From Aulostomus chinensis (Eukaryota > Chordata > Actinopteri > Syngnathiformes > Aulostomidae), in assembly GCA_037954235.1 (NCBI GenBank), contig JBBMOA010000021.1, positions 10,515,001 to 10,579,000 of the forward strand: a DNA stretch of 64,000 nucleotides. Direction: 5' to 3'. Positions within the stretch are counted from its first letter, which is position 1. The number at the start of each line of letters is the position of its first letter. Below the pieces are notes generated by a model, which saw only the letters and a program-made list of their open reading frames with translations, was not told the DNA's origin and ran no database searches. The position numbers and the translations under genes were made by a program. Shown here piece by piece: positions 36,439 through 48,400 of the stretch.

Positions 36439-39157
36439 GTAAATATGAGGTGTTTGGAAGTGCCTTTTTGTGTTTAAACAAACAGGCAATTTTCCCATCT
36501 CGTTTTAAGGACTTGTTGAGTCAGATTCTACAAATATGTGCAAAAAAAAGTCTCATAGCTTGCAGATGCGAGTAAACTCAGCTTTACTGCCTGACTGCTC
36601 AAAAAAATAAAATCCTGAACTATATGGTTCCAGAGCTGAGTCCTCTTCGACTAGTCTGAAGATCCAGTGTAGCGGTTTTTCATTTTCTAAACAAACCTGT
36701 CCAAACAGTCCTTCAGTATCTACTGTCTGGATGCCTGCAGAATCACATGAAACACATCGGCTCCACAGTTGTTGGCGGAATGAATCTCCACTCGGAAACT
36801 CTGGAGCCAGGAATCCGTGTCCGAGGCACAGTACTGAAGCTGTGTTTGAAGGGATTAGTTTAACTCACCAATCTTACTTCACTTATCGGGAGGCTGCCCT
36901 ACTAAAAATAGAGAGTGAGCCGGGGTAGAGAAAATTAGATAAACATGGCTACTAAGCTACTGTCCACTCCAAAAGGAAGGCCCGGCTGTTTAAGTGGTCC
37001 TCTGTTGGGCTCTTCCTGTGGCCCCTGATAGTGCTTTACTGATAAATGCATAAAGTGTGTTATTACTGGTTGCGTGCACGTGTGTGCGTGGGATGGATTT
37101 CGTTGTAACTATGTAGAAGACACATGTAGTCCTGAGAGTTTGTGCTGCGTTTCAGAAGAGCCTCCCACTGAACACTACCAAGGAAACACCGGCCCACTCA
37201 AAAATACGCTCTTGTGTATTTCAGGAACAATTTTTATTTCGGTAACATGTTCACAGCCGATTTCTTCCACAACATATTTGGCCATGTTCCTTTTGTTTGT
37301 GTTAACTGTGCATCCTGACCTGGATCCCAACTGTGCTTGTGTTGTATTGACACAGTGGTTATACATGCTAAAGTATAGAGTAATAAAAGAACAGTTTTAA
37401 AAATGAAACATCTTAGCTGTCTTTGCTAATATACCATGTATTTTTACAGTGGCATTTGTGTAGCCTTCTGTGATTTTTGCACCCCCACCAACAGTCAAAG
37501 ATAAAATGCCTGTCAGTTCAGTTTCTGGCCGTCTCGGCTAGTTTTCTATCAGTCAGACAAAGTCATGACAGGAAAAGTGGCCCTGCTCCACAGCCGACTG
37601 TTCACAAGACAATTAGCTGAATTTCTGACATTTGTTCAGGCTTCAGTCAGGAGTTTCCTCTGTCGTCACAGAAACATCACACAAGTGGTTACAGCACTCG
37701 CAATAGTTGATGTAGAGATTCTCTCTGCATGTTGTCTGTATAGTTTCCTTTACATACTGGATGTGGCCACACACAGTTTAAAGGTTTTAGCTTTTGTCGC
37801 GGTTTTCATGAACGATAATGCGTTTTGTTCCCAGTGTGCATGTAAAACAGTGAGCAATGTTAGGGGCTCAAAGAAAGCAGGCATTTTTACTTGTGAAAGT
37901 GGGAAAGAGAACGAGGGGTAGTATCGAGAGAGGAATCAACACGCTTGTGCTCGGCGTTCTGAGCTTCCTTCTGCACTCATGTTGCCTTTTTTCTGATGAA
38001 AGGTTGCAGTGAATATTTAAACTTCCCATCAGCGCGGAGCTTTCACTCATCTTCAGGGTTTTTAGTTCCAGGACTGCTCTTCACTCCTATCGCTTAACAC
38101 TCGGACTGTCCCAGCCTTCGCAGCCCTGTGATGGAGAGTCTCTGCTCTCCTGTGAGGCCCAGTCTGGTGCCAGACTGCCTCAACACATTGTTTCCCTCCA
38201 TTACCCCCTTTACAGACCCCCCTCTCTGCCTCCCCTTCTCCCTGCTCAGGCTCCACAATCTTGAGTTGTGTATGCTCAGTGTATTCACCTTTTTGCCCTT
38301 ACTCTTTCACCGTTTTTATACCCCCAGCCTTTTATGGAGTATTTCTTCTTTTTTTTTTTTTTCTTTTTTTAAACAAAACATATCCCCTCTCCTAGTATCC
38401 ACTGTCCCGCTCTCACCCCATCTCGGCCCCTCTTTCCTAATCCCAGAGCCTCATTTCCCTGTAGAGGGCTAAGCCGGATCTTTATGGCAAGTCTCATTAT
38501 TTCCTGTCTGTATTCCATTTATCTAACCATCCCAGAATGTATATTCCACGACCGAGATGCCCGCAGTATGGTCTTAAAAGTAGTAAAGGTCATTAAAAGT
38601 CATCTTTCTTTAGCGTCCCAATCAATTACATGAAACTGTTTTGAGTTTGACTTCCTCGTTGTGAGTTCAGACTCATGTTTACAGGCCATGAGGGTAAATA
38701 TCTGTGACCACTGATTTGTTCTTCTGGGTCTCTCTTCCAGGTAATGTTCACAGGAGAGAATATACCTGTCCACCCTCACGTGTATAGCAACGGTCACATC
38801 TGTCTATCTATTCTAACGGAAGATTGGTCGCCAGCCCTCTCAGTGCAATCAGTTTGTCTTAGCATTATTAGCATGTTGTCCAGCTGCAAAGAAAAGGTAC
38901 GGAAACTTAACTTGAACTGAAGCACAACCTCTCCCGAATGTTAAGCTGAAATATGAACGCAAACACGTTTCTTTCCCCGCAGAGACGACCGCCTGATAAT
39001 TCCTTTTATGTAAGAACGTGTAACAAAAATCCAAAGAAGACAAAATGGTGGTATCACGGTGAGTATTGTCATTTTGATTCCATTTAAAGTTTATTTATCA
39101 AGTCAGATCATTCTATAATCTTTGCTCCTCTTTGCCTTCACAGATGATACATGCTAA
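31856..39157 (+). CDS. ube2w: ubiquitin-conjugating enzyme E2 W (complete, six coding exons)
   Basis: UBE2W is an unusual E2 that attaches ubiquitin to the alpha-amino group of protein N-termini rather than to lysine, working with E3s such as STUB1, BRCA1 and FANCL. Coding exons are 31856-31870, 32671-32762, 35657-35759, 38741-38896, 38983-39058 and 39144-39157: 456 bases, 151 residues plus stop, the human length. All junctions are GT-AG and in phase. The protein starts MASMQKRLQKELLALQNDPP and ends in KTKWWYHDDTC. The catalytic cysteine is Cys91 in SNGHICLSILTEDWSPAL. The usual E2 HPN motif is HPH (residues 81-83), a known hallmark of this E2. Against the remembered human sequence I see only Thr for Ser in VQNTITQ. 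A poly(A) signal lies near 39797. Confidence 0.98.
32671..32762 (+). CDS. ube2w: ube2w coding exon 2
   Basis: Entered after a T-run ending TTTTTTTTAACAG and left at GTAAGT (32763). It encodes KRLQKELLALQNDPPPGMT and NEKSVQNTITQ, the N-terminal helix and first strands of the E2 fold. Confidence 0.97.
32763..35656 (+). other. ube2w: ube2w intron 2
   Basis: 2894 bases, GT-AG. It contains a 20-base poly-G run (33181-33200) and a short CA run near 35384-35415. The open frame at 35056-35274 has no recognisable protein similarity. No other gene is seen. Confidence 0.9.
33181..33200 (+). repeat. poly-G run
   Basis: Twenty consecutive G residues in ube2w intron 2, on the transcript-sense strand. Confidence 0.95.
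35657..35759 (+). CDS. ube2w: ube2w coding exon 3
   Basis: Follows TTGCTTCCTTCAG and ends before GTAAGC. It completes Gln36 and encodes WIVDMEGAPGTLYEGEKFQL through SSRYPFDSPQ, the central beta-sheet of the UBC fold. Confidence 0.97.
35760..38740 (+). other. ube2w: ube2w intron 3
   Basis: 2981 bases, GT-AG. It holds a TG run (36399-36434) and T-rich runs near 38348. Nothing gene-like is recognised. Confidence 0.9.
36399..36434. repeat. (TG)n microsatellite
   Basis: About 17 TG units in ube2w intron 3. Confidence 0.97.
38741..38896 (+). CDS. ube2w: ube2w coding exon 4, catalytic exon
   Basis: 156 bases (52 codons, phase 0 at both ends) between TCTCTTCCAG and GTACGG. It encodes VMFTGENIPVHPHVYSNGHI, then CLSILTEDWSPALSVQSV and SIISMLSSCKEK. 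It carries catalytic Cys91 and the HPH variant of the E2 HPN motif. Confidence 0.98.
38983..39058 (+). CDS. ube2w: ube2w coding exon 5
   Basis: Follows TTTCCCCGCAG and ends before GTGAGT. It encodes RRPPDNSFYVRTCNKNPKKT and KWWYH plus one base. The flexible C-terminal region of UBE2W is where substrate N-termini are recognised in the family. Confidence 0.97.
39144..39157 (+). CDS. ube2w: ube2w terminal coding exon
   Basis: After CTTCACAG come 14 coding bases: completion of Asp, then Asp-Thr-Cys and TAA. The rest of the exon is 3' UTR. Confidence 0.95.
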
Positions 39158-39796
39158 TGTACAAACTTTGTAATAATCGCAGGAGAGCGAAGTCCTACTG
39201 ACCTACGTAAAGCACTTTTTAATCATTCAGTCTCTGAACTCTGACCTGTGACTGGAACAATGGACACCATGCGCTGGAGACTCTCAACTGCACCCCACTC
39301 ACCCCACCCCCCAAAAAGACCCCCCCATCCTCGGGCAGTTGGATGCATGTTTTAGTCGGTAGTAAAAATAAATAGAGAAAAATGGAATGCACCCCCCCCC
39401 CCCCCGATGGATCGCTATTCACACAAGCGAGAAAGGTGGATTTGTAGAGACATAATTGAATTTTTGAGATGATTATTGTTACTTTTTTGTTTCTGTGTGG
39501 GTGCATTTAAGGTCCTTGTGTTGTGCAATAATAACTGATGGATGCATGCTTGGGCCTACAAAGAGAAATCCAAATCTGATCATTTTCTAGATGGGATTAG
39601 ACCGTCAGACCTCCCAAGAAAATGCTTCATCCTTTTAAAAAAAAATTATTTATGATTATATGCACTGTGAAATTTAGTTTAAAAAAAAAGGCACTATTTC
39701 TAAATTAATTCCCATCTTGCAGCTGCACTGTAGGCAGTCCTCCACTTGTTTGTCAGGTTCAAGGGTTATTGAGTTTGTAAGCTTTTTTTTTTTTTA

Positions 39797-39802
39797 AATA
39801 AA
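39797..39802 (+). terminator. ube2w: likely ube2w poly(A) signal
   Basis: AATAAA after a T-run, about 640 bases downstream of the stop, followed by a GT/T-containing stretch. The 3' UTR also contains poly-C at about 39391-39406. Confidence 0.55.
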
Positions 39803-40401
39803 CGTCATCTTCATCTTCCAACCTGGATGCGGTTCTTCCTGCCGTTGGACAGAATGTGGGTACAGATGGGAACAAAACAGGCGTGAGATACTCGACGATC
39901 GATGACCTCAGTGCACGTCTCGTCGCGAGGCCGACGTGCAGCGGCCTCTCTTCCGTTTAAAGAATGTCTGCAAGACGAAAGCGTTGCATGATTTACGTTT
40001 GTGACACTTTTTTTTTTCACGCTTTAAATTCATGCATCAGAAATGTTTTTTTAAATGTTCTTTTTGTACTGTTTCTCAACCAGCTGATTCTTTGAAAACG
40101 GGGATGTTTTAATGTGTTGTGTGTGTTTGAGAGAGAGAGAGAGAGAGAGAGTGTGTGTGTGTGTGTTATTTAATTTAATTTTTGATCTCCACAAAGGTTA
40201 TGAATGAAAGTAAGATGAAGAGTCAAGATGAGGCTTTTGTGGACCTCACCCCCCCCCCCCCCCCCTTTCCCGGTCAGAGTTTTGGCTCAGGTACTTTTTT
40301 CAATATAGAGAGATCACCTCTAAAAAGATACCTATCAGATATTTTAACTATATTTTCACCAAAACAGACTGTTATGTTGTAAAATGATAACATGTCTGCA
40401 A

Positions 40402-40404
40402 CTA

Positions 40405-40485
<81 letters not shown>

Positions 40486-40495
40486 CATATATACG
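40402..40495. repeat. compound (TG)n / (AT)n microsatellite
   Basis: A TG run to about 40442, then about 18 AT units to 40480, ending in ATACATACATATATAC. Confidence 0.95.
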
Positions 40496-41699
40496 TCTTT
40501 GAAATTGTTGGGTGATGTGAAGGACATTAGCGGATCATGCATTTACTTTATAGCAGAATGATAACAGGAGTGCTTTGTCTCATTGCTCATTGGAGGTTAG
40601 TCTGCATCTTTTGCTAATTAGGATGTGTACAGGCAGCATTATAAAACAACTATTGGTAAGAATCAGATGTAGTTTTACGGTGGGGTTGCATGCCATTTTT
40701 AAACCCTTCTGTTTTTTTATTGGCGTCAGACGTGACAGCTATGAGTCTTTCCATAATGGTTGATGGGATGGATGTTACAAAGCTTTTAGACTGTAATCAC
40801 TCCGTTCCTAAACAAACATTTATCGCCATCCAGTCAGAGATACTTGAATATTCCATCTTGGGTTGTTTGTATTGCATTTGCTTTTTACAGGGTTAGATTT
40901 TTTTTTTTTTTTTTCCCTTGAATGAACTTGAGTGAATGTGATGATACTCTATACTGTAGAGGAGATTACCACAGCACACTGCTATCTCAAAACTATATTT
41001 ATAACTTAAAAAGACATCTATTTAACCAATGATATATTTTTTTTTCTGTTTTTCTCCTTAGCTTCACTGCATCGGTCTAGTCTGCTGTCACCGTGCTGTT
41101 AGAAAAAAAACAACAACAAAAACGATAGGACTGAAAGATTGTGTTAATGCAACCATTTGTGAGGGTGGGTGGTGACTAACAGGCCTGCACCCCAGTCAGG
41201 CAGTAGATCAGTAGAGCTTTGAAGAAACTTGCAGGGTGAATTCTGTTACAAGGTTTTGGATAAGTCATGTTTTTTTTTCTTTTGATTTTTTCAATATGGT
41301 TTGAAATCTTAGCTTGCAGGTTGTTTTTGAGTGATCAAGACTAATGAGGGTGTGTTATTTATATTTGAAAATTTGTTCTGGGATGTGCAAGCTCCATGTA
41401 ATAGGTGCCTGTTCATTTTCATAATCAATAATAAAAGCAAAGATTCACTTTTATTGAGTTTTTCAAAATATGAATGCCTTTTCTTTTTTGCAGCCTGATG
41501 ACAAACCTTGATGAAGTCATGACAAAAATGAAGTAAAGCTAAATCTGAAGGTGGTACACATGAAAAGTAACATTCTCAAGCCATTATAAAGGGATGAATT
41601 TTTGTAATTATATTAAAAATTTGGAATAGAGAAAGATAGTTTCACTCATGTTTGTTGACAGAATCAAAAGCTAGTAGTGCTCCATGATTGAGCACAGGG

Positions 41700-41816
41700 G
41701 TAATTAATGACTTCTATCACGGCTGTGTTCCATTTAGACTGGCTAGATTACTGGTATCGTCCTTACTGGCTCGCTGGGATGGCCGTGACACTAAATAGGA
41801 CGTGGCCTTAATGTAA
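41700..41816 (+). repeat. dispersed non-coding element, copy 2
   Basis: Partner of 25975-26095, sharing TGTTCCAT, ACTGG, ATGGCCGTGA, TCAATT and ACC(T/C)GTGT in collinear order. Insertions of up to about ten bases separate the two. Confidence 0.6.
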
Positions 41817-41907
41817 TTGGATCAATTCCACCTGTGTAAAAATGCGTTTTCACAAACTAAACAACAGCATGTATGTGAGCAACTTTAAAGTAAGCTTTTT
41901 AATTCCA

Positions 41908-42157
41908 GGGGCGGCATGGCTCAGAGGTCGAGTGGCCGTCTGGCAACCAAAGGGTCGCTGGTTTAAACCTCACTTCCCCCGGTGACCATGTCGAAGTGTC
42001 TTTGAGTAAGATACTGAGCCCTGAGCTGCTCCTGATGGCCCTGCGATGGACTGGCGACCCGTTAAGGGGGAACCCCGCCTCGCACCCAATATCAGCTAGA
42101 ACAGGCTCCGACTTTCCAAAGACCCTTAACAGTGAAGTGGTATAGAAAATGGATGGA
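41908..42157 (+). mobile_element. tRNA-derived SINE, complete-looking
   Basis: It begins GGGGCGGCATGGCTCAGAGG with a box-A-like motif; a degraded box B, GGTTTAAACCT, follows about 40 bases later. The body contains GAAGTGTCTTTGAGTAAGAT, GGACTGGCGACCCGTTAAGG and CCGCCTCGCACCCAATATCA, and the tail is AAAATGGATGGA. AATTCC occurs just before (41901-41906) and just after (42162-42167), a possible short target-site duplication. The minus-strand open frame across it is not a gene. Confidence 0.87.
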
Positions 42158-44234
42158 TTTGAATTCCTCCACAAACTTTACTCCATTTTGTAGGTAATGA
42201 AATGAAATAAACTTGGGATAAATGTTAGGAGAACTTTATCCTGTACTCTGAAGATACTTCTACAGTTTAGTTTTCTTTGTCAGTCTTGTAAGGTGCTAAT
42301 GTCAGTGTACATCAGTAAACAGAAACCCAGAAAGAGTATCGTGCAAGGATTTACATAATTCATCTTTTTATCTGCTAATGAAAAGCATATTTTCCCTTTC
42401 TGTAAAAGCTGACAAGTGGTTTAATTGCGCCATCTACTGGACATATAGTGTTCTTGTCTTTTCTGGTACTTTCTTCCCTCCTGTCTTGTGCTTTCTGGAC
42501 TTAACATTTAATATTAAGCTTTAAGGGCCTAAATTGTCCCACCCCTGACTGCTCATACAGTAACAGCAGGGAAAAATATGAGAATGTCTCTTCTGACCTT
42601 GCAGAGATACTCAGATTACAGAAGATCATTTCTCATCGCCCTGATTGGTAAAACCCTGAATCCATCACCATACTCTTTTTTTCTTTTTTTTCCCACTGGA
42701 ATCCATGTTGGTCCTCCTCACTTGTAAGATTCCGCTTATCAACTCGATGAGGATGTGATGTTTGAGAAGATTACTGACCCTGACAGCTGATCTGTATGTG
42801 GTGATATCAACTTCAAGCCCCAAAATGCCCTTGAGTGGAAGCATTTAATGTTGCTGCCAGGTGCAGAAAGCCAATGTTTGATGATTAAAATGTATCATTC
42901 TGTAGACAGGACAGCGCAATCTTGCTTTAAACTTAAGACTCTAATTAAGCTTGATAAGTAAGCCTATTATATTTATATATTTTTTCAAGTTATAAAAAAA
43001 ATCTTAATTTCAAGTAAACTATGCATAAAAATATACTTATAAAACAGTTTGATTAAAACGACAGATACAAAATAATATTGCGATTTGAGAAAATAAAACA
43101 ACAGTAAACCCAAAAAGAACGAATGTGAAATTATTAAGTTTTTATTATCCTGAATAGAAGTTGCCTTTTCAGGCTCTCAGGAAGCAACCGAGGACTGAAC
43201 CATTCTTGTCATCGCGGGGGTGATCGGTTCATTCATGATAACACCTTAAACTGTAAGGGAGATATGATACCGATATGCAACGTTTAGCAGTGACCAGAGA
43301 AACAATGCCAAAACTTCATAAATCAAATATTAAAGCGGCCATAAACAGTTGCTTCTCATTTGAAGTGTTTTAATTTTTCCCAGACAAATAATATGGTCTG
43401 TTCCCACTTCCATCCAGTTCTCTTTAGTGTTTGCCAATGTTGGAGGTGTAACTGGGGTCTGGCCCTGGACAAAGGTAATAAATACCCTCAAATATTTGTC
43501 CATATGTTATCACATCGTTTGTGGAATGTTCGCCACGCTGTCGCCAGTCCGTATGGGCTGTTGAGGTGGACTGAAATTCCCCAGACTTTCGTGGAAGATG
43601 GGGCGGTATGGAGATGCTAGCAAGAGGGGTGCTCGGCCGATCAGCCATGATGAGCTTTAAACCAGCTAAACTAACGTTACGGTTAACGGAGGTGCCTATT
43701 TGGCTTGTAAACAGTATGATAATCAACTGTGACATAATAATGACAGCACGCACACTCGTCCATCTAGTTGTTTTGTTTTGGAGAGCTGACATTTACAGGA
43801 AATGCCGTTTGCCTGTCGGTTATGTTAGCATCCTGCTAAAGTGGTCGAAGCTGTAATGTAGGTTCAGGGGTTGCAGACAGCCCTTCAGATCTGTCTGTCA
43901 ACACTAACAGCACCTCTACAGTCTAGGAAACACGTTTTTAGCTCGGCCTGAACTCATTTAGCGTGTTTGAAATTATATTTATGCATGTAATCGGGATGGA
44001 AAGCTAATGAATGTGTAACCCCAGCAACTTCAGGGTCGACCGAGATGCTGCAGCAGCGATGTTTAACAAGGAAAAAAAAGGTCACTTTCAGCTACACGTC
44101 AGAGTTATAATGTCACGCTGCGCTGTGGATAGATTCATTGTGAGTGGTTGTCACACATACAATTGATCTGCTGCTTGCCTCCAAGTCCACCTGGCACTGA
44201 AAAATCATAAACACAAGCACGTCTAGGACGCCGG

Positions 44235-44235
<1 letters not shown>

Positions 44236-44272
<37 letters not shown>

Positions 44273-44276
44273 TATA
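44236..44276. repeat. A-run followed by (TA)n
   Basis: About 16 A residues, then about 12 TA units. Confidence 0.95.
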
Positions 44277-45212
44277 GCTAACTGACGTGTGCTCTTGAAA
44301 AAACTTTATTTGATTCGTTAATTAAAGATGTTACTGCATTCATGTTCACCCAATTTATTGATAGAAATAATTTTAGTTTGACATGTATCGAAGATATTGT
44401 CCATCATCTGTAAGTACTATGACCAATATGACCAACACCAGTGTATCATTAAGTATCCAAGGTAAGGACATTGGGTTCTCTCCACACCTGGGGTGGGGTT
44501 CAGTTTTGTGGCTGACCCCCTTGCCCTGACCCGTTTAGGGGAAGTGAATTTCCCTCATTTCCCTTCACTGCCTGCCCGATATTAATGTGAACCAGCAGGA
44601 GAGCCAATTTGGCAATATGGTGTGATACAGTTTGTACCTTTTTTTAAATCGAGTTTACATACTCAATCTTCATCCTCTGAAAAACAGCTGGTGTGTATTA
44701 TGTTACCTCTATGCGGCCATGACCTGTGGCTAATTGCATTCACTAAAATGATGAATGCGCGTGTAACAAGATAAAGAAGTTTGTGTTTTTATTGCAGAAA
44801 TGATGTACTCTCTTTGTCTGTTATATCAATCAGTATTTACTCTATAAAAGCCTCTTTATCTCTGTAGTGTCTAATTAAATGTAAATGTCCAGTGTCTTGT
44901 TCAGGATTCCCCTCCTTGTTCCGGGGAGCTTAGCAGCAGTAACATGAGCAAAGCTCCTTCAAATAAAGCTTCATTGTCTGGCTGTATTGGCTGCCAGTGG
45001 ATCAGAATGTGAACTAGGCCTACGGTCACACAGCTTGGTGTCTGTTGTCCGAAGTTCGTTGAGAGAAATGAAACAGAACAGTTTCAAATTGTAGAAATAT
45101 TGATTTATGTGTGTTAGGAATAAAGCACAGGATGTTTTTGAGTTGTTACATTTAGGATCTCATAAAAATCTTAGTTGAATCAGCTATCGGTGAGAGTTCT
45201 GTGTGTTTCTAG

Positions 45213-45420
45213 GAAGAGAGCATGGCTCAAGTGAAAGTACAGACCTCAGCACCCCTGGCTGGTCCTGGCCTCTCCCCTGGAGCTCCCCTGCCGGCCATGG
45301 CCAGCCCAGGATCCCTGGGTCTGCAGCCCTCTGTCAACGGCACAGGCCCAGCCCCCACACCCGCCTGCCCTGCTCCTGCAGCTGGATATGGGGATGCCCC
45401 TGTGTCTGCCACACCACCAG
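45213..45420 (+). CDS. stau2: stau2 first coding exon, Pro/Ala-rich N-terminus
   Basis: Acceptor GTGTGTTTCTAG and donor GTAGAC. Nine bases precede the ATG at 45222. The 66 codons give MAQVKVQTSAPLAGPGLSPG followed by a low-complexity Pro/Ala/Gly-rich segment to SATPPG. The frame has no stop upstream inside the exon, so extension into an earlier exon cannot be excluded. The GC content is well above that of the surroundings. Confidence 0.85.
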
Positions 45421-48400
45421 GTAGACTTCCAATAAGATATTCTCTTTTCAGGGGGAAATTAAGTTATAATAAGTGAGTTATGTTTCTGTGTTTTTAAACA
45501 AATTATGGGCTGTTTGTAGTTTGTAATTTTCAGTTGCCACAGGCGATGTAATGTTCCACTAATTTTCCAAGCATGGATTGCATCCACACGTGTCGTCTTT
45601 GTTAAAATATTAAGTGTTCCGTTCTTCCATGCCGCTAGGCTTCACATGCAGGTTGATCATCTGTTGAAAAGGGTCTTGAGGCCTTTGTAACCCCCCCCAA
45701 AGAAATAAGAGTTGTACCTGGGTGTAGCATCATAAAACAGGTTTGACATTGGACAGGAAGTTACATGGTTGACTTACAGACCTGCAGGACCCGTTCTTTT
45801 CACATCAGATAATCAAAACCTTCCATTCCGGTTTTCAACAGGAACAGATTGTTAAATCTTACATCAGTCCCAGCACTTGCACTGTAATGTTTATCAGTTT
45901 TGGACAAAATTGCTGATAATGTTCTTCGTTATGAAATTAAACTCCATAAAAAACAAAAGTTTAAAATCCCATTGCTGTAACATCACATAACTGCAAACAG
46001 CTGTTCAGCAGTACCTTCAGCTACTGCTCACATGTCCTGGAAAATTAGTTTCTTGAGTAACCAAAACGATACATTTTCTTAGTCATGACTCATATCTGAA
46101 TTGTTTTAGTTTATTGTGTGTTTACAGCCCGAAAGTTTTTGCATTTTAAGACTCACAGACTCACTTGGTCACTCACGGAAGATGGTTCCATACAGTTAAT
46201 GATCTCTGTATGTTATGAATCATGTATGCATTTTAGCTTTTGTTAAATCTGAGATGTGGTCGGAGACGTGAGGTCACGCAAGCGGAAAGGGGGTTAATTC
46301 AGCGCGCCTCACGATCGTGGTCCACAGGCTTTTTATTTAGATGGAATTACCACAGATTTGAGGTTGGAACATCTACGCTCTCGCAGAAAGAAATCTTAAG
46401 ATACCTGCAAACAAGTAGTACAACAACAACAGGTAATATTCCCCTGCTCCTTTCTGGAGGAGAATACTCGAGGAGCCAACTCAGGGTGAACAGAAGGGAC
46501 AACAGCACGCAATTAAAAAAGTCATTCATAACATTGCAAGTCTTTAGCAAATTCTATGTACTTCCTCAGAATATTCAATGGTATTTCTTACCCTGGAATG
46601 CTGCTCTCGGCGCATGCTTTGATAAATGAAGATGTTTACCTAACCTGTTGCATGAGTTTGTGTGGGTGCAAGTTATGAGGCAGGGGGTTGGAGGATAACG
46701 GAATACAAAAACAGTAACTGAGAGAAGTTTTAACTGACCACCTTTTTCCTTTCGTCTTGTCTGCATCCTCACACAAATTTACACGACCGAATTCATGTTC
46801 CTTTTTTTTTTGGCAAGGCAGGTCAGAGGAAGCTATTTGATAAATGGTTCCCATACCAGAGGGGTTACTATTTTGGTGCTGTGGTAGGGACATGAGCCAG
46901 GTAGCTCCTCGTTGGTGCTGTCAGATTTAAAGTCAGTTAAAAGCAATTTTAGAGGATAATGTCTCAATGTTACGAAGCCACGTTTCCACATGGTGCACCC
47001 TGACACCCAGACAGGGCTTCCTCATGGCCCTCATTCCCTGGTGTCATAATCGTATTTCTCAGTATGCAATGCATTTATCTGTGCTGTAATTTCAGGCCCG
47101 CCCCAGGAGAACATGGCAAACCCTAAAGAGAAAACTCCGATGTGTTTGGTGAATGAGTTAGCCCGTTTCAACAGGATCCAACCACAGTACAAACTCCTCC
47201 ACGAGAGAGGCCCTGCACATGCTAAGGTCAGGATGGGGAGACTGCATGGAAGTGTGAATTTGGAGCCTGAACATAGTATCTGCATTTCATTCATTAGAAC
47301 CCCCCTGAGCAAAGGCAATGGTGATGACTGTGTCTTTTGAAAATGGCAGTTGCTGTCATGTCATGTGTTCCCCTCTGGGTGTCACTGTTGCAGATCTTCA
47401 CAGTGCAGCTGACCCTTGGGGAGCAGGTGTGGGAGGCAGAGGGGACCAGCATTAAAAAGGCCCAGCATTCCACAGCGGCTAAAGCGCTAGCTGAGAGTGT
47501 CCTGCCCAGGCCAGCACCCCGCTCCCCTAAAGTTGACATCAACAGCAACCCAGGTACTGCAACCACAGTAGCATATACTCATTTAGTTGTAGCAGTATGT
47601 CCTGGGTTATCATACTGTTAGACTACAGAATTCAGAAAGAGTACAATATAAGGCTTGTCAAGAAATATTTTGCTATAACTGAATGAATATATATATATAT
47701 ATATATATACATATACACACACACATATGTATATATATGTATATGTATGTATCTAGATCTATTTAGTGAGTTTTACTTTCTGTTGTGTCATTCTAAAGAT
47801 TCATTATTATTGAGAGTGTCTGGTTTTGCTTGATTCAACACTGAAGTCACATGCTGCTGTGGTTCCACTACGTTTGGCCTCCAGGCTACACCATCCTTGC
47901 TTCTTTATCAAGGCTTGTGACAGGGAATTTTATTGGACATCTCCACCACATTCTGTATGCTCTTGTAAACAATAATGGATGGTCAATTCCATATATATTT
48001 ATTTAGGTATGTATGTCCTTGAGTTTGATGTCCAGTTCAAGAGTTTATAATAAATTCAAAGACTTTTCATTTATGACAGTGACAAATGTAGACATACGGG
48101 TGGGTGGGGCTTGGGTAGAGATAATTGATGATTGATGCGAGGAGGTAACCTCAAGGGGACTTTCAATTAAGAATGTTCGGTTATTAACTTCAAAAAGTTG
48201 CAGTGCCAACTGAGAGTTGAACAGAAATATTAACTGGCTGCATTGGTTCATTTAATCAGTGGATATTTGTACCCATATCTGTAAAATTGAATCAGTGTCC
48301 ATCGTTTAGAGACTGTCCTCCAGTGACACACTGAAAGGAATGTTGAAAAAACCCCACTATTGACTCCTAAAGTATTCTTACTGACATGAACCTCAGGACA

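Larger units (their letters stand above)
39820..45212. other. ube2w-stau2 intergenic and presumed stau2 5' region
   Basis: No coding exon is recognised. It includes GA/TG repeats (40130-40166), poly-C (near 40249), a compound TG/AT microsatellite (40402-40495), a dispersed element (41700-41816), a complete SINE (41908-42157) and an A/TA run (44236-44276). A non-coding stau2 first exon and promoter must lie somewhere upstream of 45213. The more GC-rich 43420-43700 stretch is a candidate, but nothing in the sequence proves it. Confidence 0.55.

Noticed and set aside
41908..41980. Functional tRNA gene
   Set aside because: Box A/B-like motifs are present, but box B is degraded (GGTTTAAACCT) and the sequence continues into a SINE body and tail; no proper cloverleaf.
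41899..42174. 91-codon minus-strand open frame
   Set aside because: It lies entirely within a SINE.
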